DNA from: Zoogloea dura
Lineage (GTDB): Bacteria > Pseudomonadota > Gammaproteobacteria > Burkholderiales > Rhodocyclaceae
Length of the DNA stretch: 64,000 bases
Direction: 5' to 3'
NCBI RefSeq assembly: GCF_012927165.1
Contig: NZ_JABBGA010000019.1
Location: 1 to 64,000, forward strand
The position numbers and the translations under genes were made by a program. The notes beneath the pieces were generated by a model that had not been told where the DNA came from, did no database searches, and worked only from the letters and a program-made list of their open reading frames with translations. Shown one piece after another: positions 16,333 through 26,283 of this stretch; the first letter of the stretch is position 1; every line of letters begins with the position of its first letter.

Positions 16333-16963
16333 CAACGCACGCCTTCAGGGCCTCGACATCTGCCGACACGATGATGGCGAGGTGTTTGGAGATCTTTTCA
16401 ATCGGCCAGTCCCACCAGGCGATTTCCTCAAGCGCCGATATGGCTTCTTGCGGGAAACGTTCCTTGATGAGCCTTGCCGGGTTGCCGCCGACGACGGTGT
16501 AGGGCGGTACATCGGCGACCACCACGGAGCGTGAGGAGATGATTGCGCCATTGCCGATCTTCACGCCGGGCATGATGAGGCAGTCATACCCTATCCAGAC
16601 GTCGTTTCCAACCACCGTGTCGCCTTTGTAGGGAAGCTCGCCGGCCTGGGGCATGACCTTCTCCCATCCGTTGCCGAAAATCTGGAACGGGTAGGTGGAG
16701 ATGCCGGAGATCTTGTGGTTTGCGCCGTTCATGATGAATTTGACGCCACGGGCTATGGCGCAGAACTTGCCGATGACCAGCCGGTCGCCAATGAACGGAA
16801 AGTGGTAGAGGACATTGCGTTCAAAGTTCTCCGGATCATCCGGGTCATCGTAGTAGGTGTAATCCCCGATGAGGATGTTCGGATTGGAAACAGTGTTCTT
16901 GATGAAACACACCTGCGGAAAACCCGCCATCGGGTGCTTGTCCTGGGGGCTTGGGCCGTTCAA
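16325..16963 (-). CDS. CatB-like left-handed beta-helix acetyltransferase
   Basis: This is a protein of about 212 residues of the xenobiotic (CatB/Vat) acetyltransferase family. It shows NPNILIGDYTYYDDP, FIGDRLVIGKFCAIARGVKF, IMNGANHKISGISTYPFQIF, then hexapeptide repeats including DTVVGNDVWIGYDCLIMPGV. The catalytic histidine of the family is in the GANHK segment. The start is probably TTG 16963 (LNGPSPQ...). ACAGGAG lies five bases upstream, and relatives I recall begin MNGP. The ATG at 17044 would add 27 residues overlapping the upstream gene. Chloramphenicol or streptogramin acetylation is possible, but most chromosomal members have no known drug role. Confidence 0.8.
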   Translation of the reverse strand: MNGPSPQDKHPMAGFPQVCFIKNTVSNPNILIGDYTYYDDPDDPENFERNVLYHFPFIGDRLVIGKFCAIARGVKFIMNGANHKISGISTYPFQIFGNGWEKVMPQAGELPYKGDTVVGNDVWIGYDCLIMPGVKIGNGAIISSRSVVVADVPPYTVVGGNPARLIKERFPQEAISALEEIAWWDWPIEKISKHLAIIVSADVEALKACVDA

Positions 16964-17025
16964 GGGGGCTCCTGTCGGGATGTCTGATCGTTGTCGCTGG
17001 CTGTCCGTGTTGAGAGGAGTGGCGA

Positions 17026-17547
17026 TCACTTCCTGCAATTGCACTCCTGGACGATGGTTTGCAGCTTCTTTGTGTAGGCTGCCGTTGCCTGTTCGACGAT
17101 CGGGCTGTAGAGGGTCTGGAAATGCTGTGAGAACCTGGCCAGTGCCTGGCGCGAGGCGCCCACCTCTTTCTGCGCAAGGGGGGAGGTGTAATGTTCGAGA
17201 AGTCGGTCAAGCTCTTCGTCGTTGAACGACTCTCCATAGTACTGGGCCCAGGCATTCACGATCTCCTGGGCTCCCCATGGGGGCTGGACGGCAGTGGTGA
17301 ACTCTTCGACTGCAAGTTGCAGCTGCGTGCGGAATTGCTCGTTCAAGTTCAGACCATTCAGCATTTGATCCTGCATTTCCCTGGCTTGCCGCTGGCTGTA
17401 TTCGCGCCCGGCGCTGAGTTGCTGTTCAAACGTGACGACCAGCCCCTGGGCGTCCATCAAGGCCTTTATCTTGTCGCCGCGCTGATCGGCATGGGCAGGG
17501 TGGCAGATCACGAGCGCCGCAAGGGAGGCGAGCAGGATGCGTTTCAT
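17026..17547 (-). CDS. DUF2059-type periplasmic protein
   Basis: This 173-residue protein has a signal peptide (RILLASLAALVICHPAHA). Its helical mature part matches the DUF2059 pattern: LNLNEQFRTQLQLAVEEFTT, then YYGESFNDEELDRLLEHYTS and PLAQKEVGASRQALARFSQH. Function of the family is unknown. It lies directly upstream of the CatB/GNAT pair on the same strand and downstream of the second 21-bp array. Confidence 0.75.
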   Translation of the reverse strand: MKRILLASLAALVICHPAHADQRGDKIKALMDAQGLVVTFEQQLSAGREYSQRQAREMQDQMLNGLNLNEQFRTQLQLAVEEFTTAVQPPWGAQEIVNAWAQYYGESFNDEELDRLLEHYTSPLAQKEVGASRQALARFSQHFQTLYSPIVEQATAAYTKKLQTIVQECNCRK

Positions 17548-17650
17548 GGTGGTTTTCCGGATTTATGAGGAATGGATTGAACCCTACATCCTTTTTCATG
17601 ACAAGTGGCATCGGCGGGGCCGTGTGTGGGCGGGAGAAGATGGAGCTGCG

Positions 17651-17923
17651 TAAGTGAGTTATGCCACTGCAGATGTGAGTTAACGGAGTCCGTATGTCAG
17701 TTAACGAACCTCGGATGTCAGTTAACGAACCTCGGATGTCAGTTAACGGAGTGCGGATGTCAGTTAACGGACTCAGGATGTCAGTTAACGAGATGCGTAT
17801 CTCAGTTAACGGACCCAGGATGTCAGTTAACCAGTTCGTTAACTGACATCCGCGGGCGCGGATTTGAGTTCCGGGCTGCCAGATTTGAGTTCCGGCATGG
17901 CGGATGTGAGATACGGGGGGGCT
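17651..17923. repeat. 21-bp tandem array 2 with inverted terminal copy
   Basis: Eight units start at 17672 and every 21 bp after. The core is GATGTCAGTTAACGG followed by six variable bases (17672, 17693, 17714, 17735, 17756, 17777, 17798, 17819). The eighth is completed by an inverted copy: GATGTCAGTTAAC (17819-17831) pairs perfectly with GTTAACTGACATC (17838-17850). Three divergent units follow on the same 21-bp period at 17861, 17882 and 17903 (GATTTGAGTTCCGG type), and one precedes at 17651. Both strands stay open for long stretches (heptads GSLTDIR or CQLTxxG), which I regard as a consequence of the period. Confidence 0.9.
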
Positions 17924-17996
17924 TGAGTCAGTTCGGCGGGGCTGGAGGTGACATTCTTGATGCCTTGACAGGGTCTGGCGGTGGCGGGCCTGACAA

Positions 17997-18036
17997 AAAA
18001 GAACCCCCGCGGGCCTGGGCCGGCGGGGGTTCTTTT
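17997..18036 (-). terminator. rho-independent terminator of prfC (bidirectional)
   Basis: AAAAGAACCCCCGC (17997-18010) pairs perfectly with GCGGGGGTTCTTTT (18023-18036). It stands 53 bases after the prfC stop and at the edge of repeat array 2. Confidence 0.9.
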
Positions 18037-18088
18037 GCATGGTGGGGCAGATCCGGGGTTTGCGGCCCCTGGGTGGGTGCCCGTGGGG

Positions 18089-19660
<1,572 letters not shown>

Positions 19661-19757
19661 GGTGCGATGCGTAATGCTGAAAAGCCCGCGATTATACAAG
19701 GCCTTGCGTGTTCGCCCCAGCCCGATGAGGGGTCTTGTGGAATGCCGCGGACGGGGT

Positions 19758-20252
19758 TCAGAACTCCAGCAGCATCAGGCGCCGGCCGCCGGCCTCGCGC
19801 TTGCCCATGAGGCGGAAGCCGAGGCGGGCGAAGCGGCGGCTGCGGGCGGTGGAGACGAGCAGCCGGCCGCTGCCGAAGGTTTCCATGACCCAGGCGATGC
19901 GGGCGCTGATGAGGGCCCGGGCCACACCCTGGCCGCGTGAGTGTTCGGCCACTGCGGAGAGGTAGAGGATGTGGCTGTCGCTGGCCCAGTCGGCGGCTTT
20001 GACGCCGCCCACGCCGACCACCTCGCCCGCCCGCAGGGCGATGAAGAAGCGGCGGTAGAAGGGCAGGCCGGCGGGCTGCAGCTGCGACAGGATGCGCGCC
20101 CGCCCGTAGCGTTCCGGGTCATTGAAGGCGGCCTCCAGGATCACTGCGGCGGCTTCCCGGGCGGCCTCGTCGAGGCTGTCCAGGGTGGTGATGGTGAATG
20201 TGTCCGTGATGCTGGTCTCCCGCTCCGGCCACCTGGCCGGTTCGGGCACCAT
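19758..20252 (-). CDS. GNAT N-acetyltransferase
   Basis: This is a single GNAT domain of about 164 residues. Visible elements are [20 protein letters not shown] (strands 2-3), [20 protein letters not shown] with the acetyl-CoA loop HSRGQGVA near residue 105, and a C-terminal [20 protein letters not shown] strand-helix. Substrate unknown. Only one ATG (20252) is available near the start and no strong ribosome site precedes it, so the N-terminus is uncertain. Confidence 0.75.
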   Translation of the reverse strand: MVPEPARWPERETSITDTFTITTLDSLDEAAREAAAVILEAAFNDPERYGRARILSQLQPAGLPFYRRFFIALRAGEVVGVGGVKAADWASDSHILYLSAVAEHSRGQGVARALISARIAWVMETFGSGRLLVSTARSRRFARLGFRLMGKREAGGRRLMLLEF

Positions 20253-20315
20253 TCAATCCGTTCTGTATTGCAGGGGTGTTGCGGGAGGATGTTGCGGCGG
20301 GCTGCCGCGGGGAGA

Positions 20316-20825
20316 TCAGGGCACCACGAAGAAACGGTACTTGCGGGGCAGGTTGCTGCGGACCTGGATGCTGCCACCGGCCATGCGCCCGGCGGCGGCA
20401 GGGTCGCGCGTGAACACCTTGACCCGGGCCGAGGGCGTGGCCAGCAGTTTGTCGGCATCGCAGAGGATGACGCCGCCCTGCATCTGGCGGCTGACGCAGT
20501 GGGACAACCAGCCCGGGCCCTGGAGCGGTGGTTCGGGTGGGGCCTCTTCGACGATCACCTCCACATCCTTGCCGCCGGAGCGGATGGTGCTTGTGGCGGG
20601 GGGCGTGACGGGCTTGGTGTCCTTGTCGCTGCGGGGCGGGCGCGGCTTGGCCTGCTGTCCTGCCGGGGCGGGGCGGCTGCCCGCGCTTTCGTCGGACGTG
20701 GCAGGAGCGGCCACCGGACTTTCAGGGGCGGTCGACACCTTTCCGGTGGCGCAGGCGGCAAGCAGGCAGGCCGCGGCGATGGGCGTGAGGACGGTGCGCG
20801 CGCGGAGGATGTGTAAAACGGACAT
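20316..20825 (-). CDS. predicted lipoprotein of unknown function
   Basis: This 169-residue protein has a signal peptide ending in LLAAC (lipobox, cysteine near residue 25). A low-complexity Pro/Ala/Lys linker (residues about 30-85) is typical of a spacer crossing the periplasm. A C-terminal domain contains LSHCVSRQMQGGVILCDADK and ends NLPRKYRFFVVP. Two cysteines in that domain could form a disulfide. The start is taken at ATG 20825 so that the signal peptide is of normal length; 20861 is in frame. I know no family for it. Confidence 0.6.
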   Translation of the reverse strand: MSVLHILRARTVLTPIAAACLLAACATGKVSTAPESPVAAPATSDESAGSRPAPAGQQAKPRPPRSDKDTKPVTPPATSTIRSGGKDVEVIVEEAPPEPPLQGPGWLSHCVSRQMQGGVILCDADKLLATPSARVKVFTRDPAAAGRMAGGSIQVRSNLPRKYRFFVVP

Positions 20826-20900
20826 GGCTGCAATCGCGTTGAATCGCGGCGATCTTATCACGCCCGTCGGACCTGCCCGCCGCCGCTGGTCGGACAGCGC

Positions 20901-21938
20901 TTACGGCAGCCAGGCCAGGTAGTACAGGTCGGCAAAGCTGGAGATGCTGTCCACGTCCATCTTGCCGTCATTGTTGGTGTCGGTCTCCAGGCGCACGGTG
21001 CCAGGCCCCAGGTAGCTGATGTACTGGGCGCTGTTGCGGCCGCGGATCAGGAGCTTGCCGCCGAAGATGCGCCCGGTGGTGTCGGCAAGCAGGGTCTGGG
21101 AGGTGCTTAGCTCGACCTTGCCCTGCGCGGCCGGGAAGTCGAGGTTCATGCTCTGGGTGACGGTGTAGGCAAAGCCGTCGCTGCGGGTGGTGTAGCCCAG
21201 GTCGAGGTTGAGGGTGGTGAGGCTGGCGCGCTTGCCCGTGACATTGAAGTTGTGGGTCAGGCTATTGGTGCGCAGCCACCCGGTTTCGGGCTGGCCGGGG
21301 CTGCGGGACTGGAAGAAGCGTGCTTCGCCCTGAGTGGAGACCAGATTGTCGGGCAGCCCGGAGCGCAGGTCGACATAGCGCAGGGTGGCGGTGAGCGTGC
21401 CGTGGGTGGCCGGGTCGCCGGTGACTTCGCTCAGATCGAGGCTCATCACGCCGTTGAGGGGGTCGTTCCGGCTGACGCAGTTGGTGTAGCCCAGATCGAG
21501 ACGGTCGCCTGCCGTGTAGGTGCCCGGATTGGCCACCGTGGCGATGATGTCGATGGAGCCGCTCACCGCACAGCTGACGCGCCCCCGGTAGGGGCCCGCG
21601 GGCTGGTCCGCGGCGGCGCTGGTGAGCGCCTGGGCGTGGGCCAGGGCCTGCTGGGTAAGGATGCCCAGCTGGGCGCCGCCCTGGGCGGGCTGGGAGAGCT
21701 GCTCGTCGATCACATCCGCCGAGACGCGTGCGTCACGCAGCATGCTGGTGGTGGAGTCCACCGATACCAGTGAGAGGATGGCTGCAGCCTTGGTGTTGCC
21801 GATGGTGAAGCCGAGCAGGCCGCTGCCGACGGAGGGGTTTGTGTCGTCGCCTTTGCTGTCACCGCCCCCGCCACCGCAGGCACTGAGGAGTACGGTGAGG
21901 ACTAGCGGAGTGAGCTGGAGTGGGGAACGCATCGTCAT
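20901..21938 (-). CDS. lipoprotein paralogue A with C-terminal Asp-rich loop
   Basis: This 345-residue lipoprotein has signal peptide LTPLVLTVLLSAC followed by a glycine run. The body is beta-rich and contains SCAVSGSIDIIATVANPGTY and YTNCVSRNDPLNGVMSLDLS. The two cysteines are spaced as in the paralogue at 22955 (SCAVSGS/NCSVSGN and YTNCV/YNNCV). Near the C-terminus DTNNDGKMDVD is an EF-hand- or dockerin-like calcium loop, matched by DTDNDGKYEV in the paralogue. Function unknown. The two paralogues flank a probable outer-membrane barrel, which suggests one surface assembly. Confidence 0.65.
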   Translation of the reverse strand: MTMRSPLQLTPLVLTVLLSACGGGGGDSKGDDTNPSVGSGLLGFTIGNTKAAAILSLVSVDSTTSMLRDARVSADVIDEQLSQPAQGGAQLGILTQQALAHAQALTSAAADQPAGPYRGRVSCAVSGSIDIIATVANPGTYTAGDRLDLGYTNCVSRNDPLNGVMSLDLSEVTGDPATHGTLTATLRYVDLRSGLPDNLVSTQGEARFFQSRSPGQPETGWLRTNSLTHNFNVTGKRASLTTLNLDLGYTTRSDGFAYTVTQSMNLDFPAAQGKVELSTSQTLLADTTGRIFGGKLLIRGRNSAQYISYLGPGTVRLETDTNNDGKMDVDSISSFADLYYLAWLP

Positions 21939-22059
21939 GGGGGGCTGAGGGTGGTGTGGATGCGATGCGATTATAGGGAAGCCACTCCGGGCTGCCTGTT
22001 GGCAAGTTCATTGTCATTGTTCGCGTTTTGTGCTTGTACGCATCCGCGCAGCCATGGGA

Positions 22060-22896
22060 TCACCAACTCAGCGCGAGGCCGAGGCCAGCCGACCAGCGCC
22101 GGGTTTCGGGCTGGCTGATGGTGCCCGCTGGCATGCCACCGTTGTTGTAGGGGCGGGAGTCGCTGCGTGGGGTGTGGAGGTATTCGAAGCGGGGGAGCCA
22201 CTCCAGGCGGAGGGCATGGGTGTGGCCGGTGACGGGGAATCTGCCCTGAAGATGCAGACCAGACCCGCTGTTGGACGGGAAGGTCACGGTGTCGACGGCG
22301 CCGCGGGACGAAACTGATTGGGACCCACCGAGCCCGAGCAGCAGCTCGGCCTGGATGCTGCCCCAGGACGCGTCGCGGCGGATGCCGAGGGTTCCGTAAT
22401 CGTGGCGATAGTCTTCGTCGAGGCCAAGTACGGCACCGCGGCCGGAGATCCGGCGGTTGCGCTTTTCTTCGAGCCAGCCGACCAGGACGTTCAGGCCGTC
22501 CTGTAAGGGGTAGACATAGGACACCGCGTGGCGCAGGGTTCGCAGGCGTGTGGTGCTGGTGAACCCGGCGCCGCGCTGGGTTTGTCCGTCGTAGTCGAGT
22601 TCGCCGCTGGAGGCGGACAGTGCCAGGTGCAGGGCGCCATGGGGCATGGGCAGGCTGATGCGCCCGGTGAGCGACGGCAGGTTTCCCCGTTCTTCAACGA
22701 GGGTGTGTCCGTTACGGGTTTCGCTGAGGGCCTGGTGCTCGGCGAGCAGGATGAGTTCGTAGCGTGCAGGGGGGGACTCTGCGCGAAGATGCGGGGTGAT
22801 GAGCAGCCCACAACATCCGATGAGGATCATGGTGCTGCTTGTCTGCGCCTTGTGCCCGGTACGAGGTGGCTTTTTGGGGTAGCGATGGTGTGTCAC
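22060..22896 (-). CDS. probable outer-membrane beta-barrel protein
   Basis: This protein of about 278 residues has a signal-like segment (TMILIGCCGLLITPHLRA) and then many amphipathic strands (GALHLALSASSGELDYDGQT, HAVSYVYPLQDGLNVLVGWL, YDYGTLGIRRDASWGSIQAE-like, HALRLEWLPRFEYLHTP). It ends SAGLGLALSW with a terminal aromatic residue, the usual C-terminal signature for outer-membrane insertion. The GTG at 22896 gives a long N-terminal region; ATG 22830 immediately before the hydrophobic segment is an equally good start. No family recognised. It lies between two paralogous lipoprotein genes. Confidence 0.6.
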   Translation of the reverse strand: MTHHRYPKKPPRTGHKAQTSSTMILIGCCGLLITPHLRAESPPARYELILLAEHQALSETRNGHTLVEERGNLPSLTGRISLPMPHGALHLALSASSGELDYDGQTQRGAGFTSTTRLRTLRHAVSYVYPLQDGLNVLVGWLEEKRNRRISGRGAVLGLDEDYRHDYGTLGIRRDASWGSIQAELLLGLGGSQSVSSRGAVDTVTFPSNSGSGLHLQGRFPVTGHTHALRLEWLPRFEYLHTPRSDSRPYNNGGMPAGTISQPETRRWSAGLGLALSW

Positions 22897-22954
22897 GATT
22901 CAGAGGGCACCTGCCGGTTCGAGGTGAGGGCCGGTGCCCCGAACCGGATCTTGA

Positions 22955-24031
22955 TTACCAGAGGGGGGTAATGAATGCTTCGTAAGTGGTCGTGGTTTGT
23001 ACCTCGTACTTGCCGTCGTTGTCGGTGTCGGGCTGATACTGGACGAGGGGGGTGCTGTTGGAGGAGGGCTGCAGATAGCTCAGCATCAGCTTGCTGCCAG
23101 CACCCGCGAGGTTGATGGAGCCGCTCTTGATGATTCCGTTCGGATTCTGGGCAAGGGGCTGGACCGTGGTGACCGCGAACCGGCCCTTGAGCTTCGGGAA
23201 GTTGGCGGATGCTGTCTGCGTGATGCTGTAGATGGTCTCGAAGCTGTCGTCCCTGAAAGTGACCTCCAGTCCGGTGGTCTTGAGGACGCTCTTCACCTCA
23301 CCGCGCAGGATGTCGTACGTGAAGCCATCGGACTTGACCCAGCCGGAGCCCCTGGAGAGGCTGGTTGCCTTGCGATAGGCCTGTACCGTCCCGTTCATGG
23401 AGGTGCTGCTGGATTCGTAGCGGTACTGCAGGTTCGAGAAGGTTGTGGTGGCCTTGATCGCCTGCTCGCTTTCGAAGAGGCCGCTGGCCTCATTGATGAC
23501 GATGCTGATGCTGCCGGTGATGGTGACGCCCTGTTCAACGCAGTTGTTGTAGCGGACGTTGGACTTGTCGCCGGAGGATACGTTGATGGGCTGAGAGGAT
23601 TCGGTGGTGATGACGTAATTTCCGGAGACACTGCAGTTGACAGTCTCCCCGCCGGTGAAGGCGCCCACCGGAGTGGTGGTGGATGTGCTTGATGTGCGGT
23701 CAAGTGCGTGATCGATGGCACGGAAGGTGAGGTCGACCAGGCTGGGGACGCGTACCTCCGGGCCCGATGAAAGCGCTGCGCCGACAAGCGTTTCACCGGC
23801 AACGGCGCTCAGGCTGAGTCCGTTACCCACCACCAGGTGCCCCAGGCTTGCCACCTGGCTCGTGTTGTCGCCGGTGATTGCGATCTCGGTTTCGGAGGGA
23901 GAGGGGGCAGCGGGGGTTTGCGTGCCACTACCTGCGGCGGTGCTGCTTCCACCCCCACCGCCTCCTCCACAGGCAGTGAGCATTGCGCAGGCGAGCGCAC
24001 CGATGGCGAACGGGATTTTATTGGTGTACAT
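22955..24031 (-). CDS. lipoprotein paralogue B with C-terminal Asp-rich loop
   Basis: This 358-residue lipoprotein has signal peptide ALACAMLTAC and a seven-glycine run after the lipid-bearing cysteine, then a Thr/Pro/Ser linker. The mature fold resembles paralogue A: NCSVSGNYVITTESS, VRYNNCVEQGVTITGSISIV, GWVKSDGFTYDI, SITQTASANFPKLKGRFAV and the final QPDTDNDGKYEV loop. It is the first gene of the minus-strand group that continues to 20316, and its upstream region is AT-rich near 24020-24095. Function unknown. Confidence 0.65.
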   Translation of the reverse strand: MYTNKIPFAIGALACAMLTACGGGGGGGSSTAAGSGTQTPAAPSPSETEIAITGDNTSQVASLGHLVVGNGLSLSAVAGETLVGAALSSGPEVRVPSLVDLTFRAIDHALDRTSSTSTTTPVGAFTGGETVNCSVSGNYVITTESSQPINVSSGDKSNVRYNNCVEQGVTITGSISIVINEASGLFESEQAIKATTTFSNLQYRYESSSTSMNGTVQAYRKATSLSRGSGWVKSDGFTYDILRGEVKSVLKTTGLEVTFRDDSFETIYSITQTASANFPKLKGRFAVTTVQPLAQNPNGIIKSGSINLAGAGSKLMLSYLQPSSNSTPLVQYQPDTDNDGKYEVQTTTTYEAFITPLW

Positions 24032-24143
24032 GTCATGTCCTCCTTTGTGGAGGTCAGATAGTACATTTACATATGTCTTGTGTATTTGTGATTGATCCCG
24101 GGGGGCGTTAAATCTTGTGGCCTGCGGGGCGCGCCAGGAAGGC

Positions 24144-25295
24144 CTAGAAAGCCCTCCCCAGCGCCTTCGAAGCCTTCGGGTCCCGGAACACCAGCGGGTG
24201 GCAGTTGTCCTGCCGCTCTGCGCTGGCGAGGGTGGCCTCGATCAGGGCGTGGTCCGGCGACTTGGGGCAGACGGGGTCGGTGGCGCCGGCGTTGCCGGTG
24301 AGCATGAAGGCCTGGCAGCGGCAGCCGCCGTGGTCCTTGTCCTTGTCTTCGCAGCTCTGGCAGGTGTCGGGCAGCCAGGCGGTGCCGCGGAAGCGGTTGA
24401 ACAGCGGTGAGTCGTGCCAGATCCAGTCGAGTGCGTGTTCGCGCACGTCGGGGAAGTCCAGGCCGGGCAGCATGCGGGCGGTGTGGCAGGGCAGGGCGAG
24501 GCCGTCGGGGGTGACCGAGAGGAAGACCTCGCCCCAGCCGTTCATGCACTTCTTGGGCTTTTTCGACTGGTAGTCCGGCGTGACGAAGAGGATGCGCATC
24601 TTCTTGCCGAGTTTCTGGCGCCAGCGTTCGGTGACGGCCTCCGCCTCAGCCAGCTGGGCGGCGCTGGGCATCAGGGCTTCGCGGTTGAGGAAGGCCCAGC
24701 CGTGGTACTGGGTGTTGGCCAGTTCGAGGTATTCGGCGCCGATCTCGGCCGCCATTTCGATGATGCGGTCCAGGTGGTCGATGTTGCTGCGATGGAGTAC
24801 GCAGTTGATCACCGTGGGGTAGCCGGCGGCCTTGGTGAGGGCGGCCACCTTGCGCTTGAGGTCGAAGGTGCGCGTGTTGGTGATGAGGTCGTTGGCTTCG
24901 CGGGTGGCGTCCTGGAAGGACAGCTGGATGTGGTCCAGGCCGGCCTCCTTGAGCGCCGCAAGGCGGGCTTCGGTGAGACCCACGCCGGAGGTGATGAGGT
25001 TGGTGTAGAAGCCGAGCCGGCGGGCCTCGGCGACGAGGATCTCGATGTCGTCCCGCAACAGCGGCTCGCCGCCCGAGATGCCGAACTGGGCCGCGCCCAT
25101 TGTGCGGGCCTGGCGGATCACCGACAGCCAGTCATCGGTGGACAGCTCCGGCCCGGCGGCGGCGAAGTCCACCGGGTTGTAGCAGAAGGCGCAGTGCAGG
25201 GGGCAGCGGTAGGTGACTTCCGCCAGCAGCCACAGGGGGCCGGGGCGGCGGGCTGCCGGCTGCAGGGCTTCGGGTGGGACGAGGAGGGTGTCCAT
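24144..25295 (-). CDS. pqqE: PqqA peptide cyclase, radical SAM
   Basis: This 383-residue radical-SAM enzyme forms the carbon-carbon bond between the glutamate and tyrosine of PqqA. The cluster motif CPLHCAFC lies at about residue 31, with GISGGEPLLR near 72. A C-terminal SPASM region has cysteines in KKCMNGWGEVFLS, LPCHTARMLPG, CQSCEDKDKDHGGCRCQAF and DPVCPKSPDH. ATG 25295 overlaps the pqqD stop as TGATG. It is the last gene of pqqABCDE. Confidence 0.96.
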   Translation of the reverse strand: MDTLLVPPEALQPAARRPGPLWLLAEVTYRCPLHCAFCYNPVDFAAAGPELSTDDWLSVIRQARTMGAAQFGISGGEPLLRDDIEILVAEARRLGFYTNLITSGVGLTEARLAALKEAGLDHIQLSFQDATREANDLITNTRTFDLKRKVAALTKAAGYPTVINCVLHRSNIDHLDRIIEMAAEIGAEYLELANTQYHGWAFLNREALMPSAAQLAEAEAVTERWRQKLGKKMRILFVTPDYQSKKPKKCMNGWGEVFLSVTPDGLALPCHTARMLPGLDFPDVREHALDWIWHDSPLFNRFRGTAWLPDTCQSCEDKDKDHGGCRCQAFMLTGNAGATDPVCPKSPDHALIEATLASAERQDNCHPLVFRDPKASKALGRAF

Positions 25296-25570
25296 CAGGC
25301 CTCCGTCCAGTCGATCCAGTTCTGTTCCTCGGCCATGGCCAGGAAGGCCTCGACGTCTGGGGTGAGGCCCGTGGCATTGAAGCTGGCTTCCAGGTCGGCC
25401 ACGATGGCCGGCAGATCGCGGTTGCCGTCGCAGCGCTTGAGGATCTCGCCGGCGCTCTGGTTGAGCTTGACCATCCCCTCCGGGTAGAGCAGCACGTGGG
25501 CCTGCTGGGCCGGCTCCCACTGGAAGCGGAACAGGCGGTTGATGCGCGGGCAGGCGCCGGCGGGGATCAC
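25295..25570 (-). CDS. pqqD: PqqD, PqqA-peptide chaperone
   Basis: This 91-residue protein presents PqqA to PqqE. The family core is [20 protein letters not shown], then [20 protein letters not shown] and [13 protein letters not shown]. The start is GTG 25570, overlapping the pqqC stop as GTGA; no closer ATG exists that would keep the first strand. The longer frame reaching 25870 is antisense noise inside pqqC. Confidence 0.93.
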   Translation of the reverse strand: MIPAGACPRINRLFRFQWEPAQQAHVLLYPEGMVKLNQSAGEILKRCDGNRDLPAIVADLEASFNATGLTPDVEAFLAMAEEQNWIDWTEA

Positions 25571-26283
25571 TTGGGGCCGCCTTCCAGGCCGTAGCGCAGG
25601 GCCATGGCGTCGTTCATGGACCACAGGATGTCGAGTTTGAACTTGAGGATGTCCAGGGCCTTCTCCTGCTGGGGGCGGGTGTCGAAGTAGGCGAGGGTGA
25701 CGGCCAGGCCTTGTTCCACGTCGCGGCGGGCCTGGGTGACCCGGTTGCGGAAGTACTGCAGCCCGTCGGACTCGATCCACGGGTAGTGCTCCGGCCAGTT
25801 GGCGAGGCGCTGCTTGTGGATGATGGGGGCGAACAGCTCGGTGAGGCTGGAGCACACCGACTCCTGCCACGGGCGCTGGCGGCAGAAGTTGAGGTAGGCG
25901 TCACAGGCGAAGCGCACGGCGGGGATCACGTGGCGTTGGTCGACGATCTCCTCGCGGCTCAGGCCGACGGCCTGGCCCAGGCGCAGCCAGGCCTCGATGC
26001 CGCCCGGGTCGTCGCCGTGGCCGTCGTGGTCGAGGATGCGCTGGATCCACTCCCGGCGCACTTCCCGGTCGGGGCAGTTGGAGAGCACCGCGCCGTCCTT
26101 CTGGGGAATGATGATCTGGTAGTAGTAGCGGTTGGCCACCCAGCCCTGGATCTGCTCCCGCGTCGCCTTGCCGGTGTTGAGCATGACGTTGAAGGGATGG
26201 TGGATGTGATAGGCCGTGCCCTTGTCACGCAGTTGCGCTTCGAATTCTTCGGGGGTCCAGGGGCGCTGGGTGCTGGCGCTCAT
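25567..26283 (-). CDS. pqqC: pyrroloquinoline-quinone synthase
   Basis: This 238-residue cofactor-free oxidase catalyses the final ring closure and eight-electron oxidation to PQQ. Recognisable are [60 protein letters not shown] and [20 protein letters not shown], which carry the substrate-binding His, Tyr and Arg residues of the family. Its ATG overlaps the pqqB stop by four bases. Confidence 0.97.
   Translation of the reverse strand: MSASTQRPWTPEEFEAQLRDKGTAYHIHHPFNVMLNTGKATREQIQGWVANRYYYQIIIPQKDGAVLSNCPDREVRREWIQRILDHDGHGDDPGGIEAWLRLGQAVGLSREEIVDQRHVIPAVRFACDAYLNFCRQRPWQESVCSSLTELFAPIIHKQRLANWPEHYPWIESDGLQYFRNRVTQARRDVEQGLAVTLAYFDTRPQQEKALDILKFKLDILWSMNDAMALRYGLEGGPK

Noticed and set aside
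17651-17923. CRISPR array
   Set aside because: The units are contiguous 21-mers with only six variable bases, with no unique spacers of about 30 bp, and no cas genes are present.
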